NCBI GenBank assembly: GCA_034111325.1
Contig: JAWUXM010000038.1
Location: 1-24,352, forward strand
DNA length: 24,352 nucleotides
Source of the DNA: JAWUXM01 sp034111325
Lineage (GTDB): Bacteria > Pseudomonadota > Alphaproteobacteria > Rickettsiales > JABIRX01
Direction of reading: 5' to 3'
This document shows, piece after piece, positions 22,876 through 24,352 of this stretch. The number at the start of each line of letters is the position of its first letter. Within the stretch, counting starts at the first letter, position 1. The notes under the pieces were generated by a model. That model made no database searches, was not told the DNA's origin, and was given only the letters and a program-made list of their open reading frames with translations. A program made the position numbers and the translations under genes.

Positions 22876-23547
22876 CTAACGTACAATAATCGTTAATACA
22901 TTATTTTCAACTTTATAGGACTCTAATTGATTTAAGAAACTCATGCCGAGTAAGGAAGAATCCATTTTTGCGCTATTAACCGAGGCTTTGACATCGTAAA
23001 TTATATGATCGCTAATTCTAAAGCTTTCTAGGCGAATTGCCGCGCCGCTAACTGTTCCGTTAGCAGTATTGTAAAATTTATTATATTGTAATGTTTTGAG
23101 GTCAAAACCAAGGCGTATAGCATCTTGCGGCGAGAGGACAATATCACTTGCACCAGTATCAACCATAAAACGCACGAGATTTCCATTTATTTGGCTGTTA
23201 ATGTGGAAATGACCATCATCCGCCATGCGGAAAGATAAGGCTTTAGCATCAGATGTGGTGATTGCGCGGCTCGGGATTAGCTCTGCGACGAGTTTATTTG
23301 CAAGAGTAGTAACATCAGAGCGGAGCGTATAGCCAATAAGTAAGGTAAGGAAAATCCCTCCCCAAATTGCGAGATATTTCAAATTTGTTTTGATTTTACC
23401 ACGAAAAATTACCGAGCTAGCGATTAGTATCAATAATGTTGTGGAATAAAGAAAATTTGCCTTATTGCCCACTGGCACATAGCCCAATAATGCATATGTG
23501 AATAGGGCGATTAATGTAACAAAAAAGATAGTTCTGAGTTTAGGCAT
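22876..23547 (-). CDS. retroviral-type aspartic protease, TIGR02281-like
   Basis: 223 aa: three N-terminal hydrophobic segments (about 5-25, 34-48, 58-74), then a protease domain from ~110. It holds MVDTGASDIVLS (catalytic Asp130), the clan AA (pepsin/retropepsin-like) half-site, plus an ASVNSAKMDSSLLGMSFL block matching the family's L-L-G-M-x-F-L motif. Single-domain members act as homodimers. Related alphaproteobacterial proteins, including Rickettsia members, are membrane-anchored with the protease outside the cytoplasm. The substrate is unknown. Only 5 bp follow the stop of the upstream repeat-rich gene, so they share an operon. Confidence 0.88.
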   Translation of the reverse strand: MPKLRTIFFVTLIALFTYALLGYVPVGNKANFLYSTTLLILIASSVIFRGKIKTNLKYLAIWGGIFLTLLIGYTLRSDVTTLANKLVAELIPSRAITTSDAKALSFRMADDGHFHINSQINGNLVRFMVDTGASDIVLSPQDAIRLGFDLKTLQYNKFYNTANGTVSGAAIRLESFRISDHIIYDVKASVNSAKMDSSLLGMSFLNQLESYKVENNVLTIIVR

Positions 23548-23552
23548 AATTA

Positions 23553-24352
23553 TTAGGGTTGTTTTGAGGGTGAGGGTGGGTTTACTTTTCTTTGGTTGGC
23601 TAATGTAGCAGCATGGTTTTGGCTTCTAGATGTTTCGTGATGCTGAGTAGGTGTATTTGTTTTATTATTGCCTTTTTCAGCAGTCTTTCCCTCCAGAATT
23701 TGCATTGTAATTCCACCAACAGCAACAGCAACAGCAACCCCTACAATTAAAGGTATTAGACCTAATAAAGAACCGCTAGTTAGTAATATTGCTATCCCTG
23801 CTGCTATACCAATTATGGTTATCATGAAGGCAGCAACGTTGCGCATAGTATGTGATTCTGCTTGCGGTTGTCTTGGCGCCGGAGGGTTAGTATGTGATTT
23901 TGCTGGAGGTTTATGTGGGGCTGCCGGAGTTCGTAATGAAGCTGACGTGCCATCCTCATCGCGTACTGTGGATGCAAAACTGACATGCTTATTTTTTTGT
24001 TTTTTGTCACTATCTCTTACTCTTGGAGGTGTGTCATTGCCATTTCCTGTTTGTTGGCCGTTGTTTCTTGCATCTTGTGTTTGTGTTTTTTCTCCCTCTT
24101 CCTGTCTCCGCCTTTCTTCATTTTGGGCTTGTTGTGCCGCCGCCCTCGCCGTCGCCTCCGCCCTCGCCGCTGCCTCTGCCTCCGCATTCGCCTCCGCTAA
24201 CGCCCTCGCCGCTGCCTCTGCCTCTAGTTTTTTCTGTGTTGCGCTTGGCCTCAATTTTAGTGGAGTCGTCGCCGTCTCCGCCGTCTCCACCGCCACCTCC
24301 GCCGTCTCCACCGCCACCTCCGCCGTCTCCACCGCCACCTCCGTCTCCACCG
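23553..24352 (-). CDS. repeat-rich two-TM protein (5' end beyond window)
   Basis: Open to the window edge; a GTG at 24350 is in frame but is part of the repeat, so the true start probably lies outside. Visible ~265 aa: heptad repeats VAVETAE (3 plus partial), an Ala/Glu coiled-coil-like stretch with a duplicated EAEAAARA core (~42-75), a low-complexity Gln/Asn/charged linker, Pro-rich PHKPPAKSHTNPPAPRQPQ, two adjacent hydrophobic helices (about 171-190 and 196-216), and a polar Asn/Thr/Ser tail ending at 23555. The 5' part is far more GC-rich than the surrounding genome. Function unknown. The composition resembles surface or effector-like repeat proteins of intracellular bacteria, which is inference only. 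First known gene of the run leading to the aspartic protease. Confidence 0.72.
   Translation of the reverse strand, partial: VETEVAVETAEVAVETAEVAVETAETATTPLKLRPSATQKKLEAEAAARALAEANAEAEAAARAEATARAAAQQAQNEERRRQEEGEKTQTQDARNNGQQTGNGNDTPPRVRDSDKKQKNKHVSFASTVRDEDGTSASLRTPAAPHKPPAKSHTNPPAPRQPQAESHTMRNVAAFMITIIGIAAGIAILLTSGSLLGLIPLIVGVAVAVAVGGITMQILEGKTAEKGNNKTNTPTQHHETSRSQNHAATLANQRKVNPPSPSKQP
24271..24352 (-). repeat. 21-bp in-frame tandem repeat
   Basis: The 21-bp unit GCCGTCTCC-ACCGCCACCTCC occurs three times without change at 24280-24300, 24301-24321 and 24322-24342, with partial units on both sides, and runs off the window. Its length is a multiple of three and it encodes VAVETAE heptads on the minus strand. 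Zero divergence between units points to recent or ongoing slippage. Confidence 0.92.

Noticed and set aside
23985..24200. Plus-strand open frame opposite the repeat-rich gene
   Set aside because: Antisense shadow of the Ala/Glu-coding repeats: its Arg/Leu-rich translation is what the complement of such codons gives.

Overview
The window looks like chromosomal DNA of an AT-rich, probably host-associated alphaproteobacterium, in the broad neighbourhood of Rickettsiales or Holosporales. The evidence is the mitochondrial/alphaproteobacterial type of the sdhCDAB genes, an NtrY/NtrX pair, the ~180 kDa NAD-glutamate dehydrogenase, a DUF6111-cca pair, a retroviral-type aspartic protease, low GC with A/T-rich spacers, and many dispersed palindromic repeats. 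The species cannot be named from the sequence. ilvC is present, which is unusual for the most reduced Rickettsiaceae.

Layout. 1-640: 3' end of 23S rRNA, a spacer and 5S rRNA. 786-3148: an unrecognised lipoprotein and a VanX/DdpX-type D-Ala-D-Ala dipeptidase (+). 3512-7322 (-): rpmG (L33, a 57-codon gene) followed by sdhC-sdhD-sdhA-[66-aa membrane protein]-sdhB, a compact operon for respiratory complex II. 7490-15531 (+): an NtrY-like sensor that stops at the end of its PAS domain and has no kinase, an NtrX-like regulator with a decayed receiver and ATPase but an intact Fis-type HTH, then the NAD-glutamate dehydrogenase 16 bp later. 15748-18271 (-): holB-metG. 18340-19356 (+): ilvC. 20058-20552 (+): an isoprenylcysteine/phospholipid methyltransferase-family membrane protein, tail-to-tail with cca and DUF6111 (-). 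21972-22421 (+): a DUF721/DciA-like protein. 22606-24352 (-): three genes, a small membrane protein, a TIGR02281-type aspartic protease, and a repeat-rich two-TM protein cut by the window edge.

The most striking signal lies in the 3' ends of genes. Six complete ~125-bp elements (plus one partial) form long imperfect hairpins with outer ends AAATCT...AGATTT. Five of them begin within 0-2 nt of a TAA stop codon and lie in the sense of the gene: lipoprotein, sdhB (on the other strand), truncated ntrY, gdh and ilvC. After ilvC the element is tandemly repeated. Paired arms show compensatory changes between copies, and four copies share an invariant internal loop. The T-run/A-run order is opposite to that of an intrinsic terminator. 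One copy abuts the exact point where ntrY loses its kinase, so the element may have supplied that stop codon.

A second repeat family, of the GTCATCC...GGATCTG type, occurs singly and as inverted pairs in the spacers. Together the window shows a housekeeping and energy-metabolism core with a remodelled nitrogen/redox regulatory module and a palindromic element that seems to specialise in gene 3' ends.
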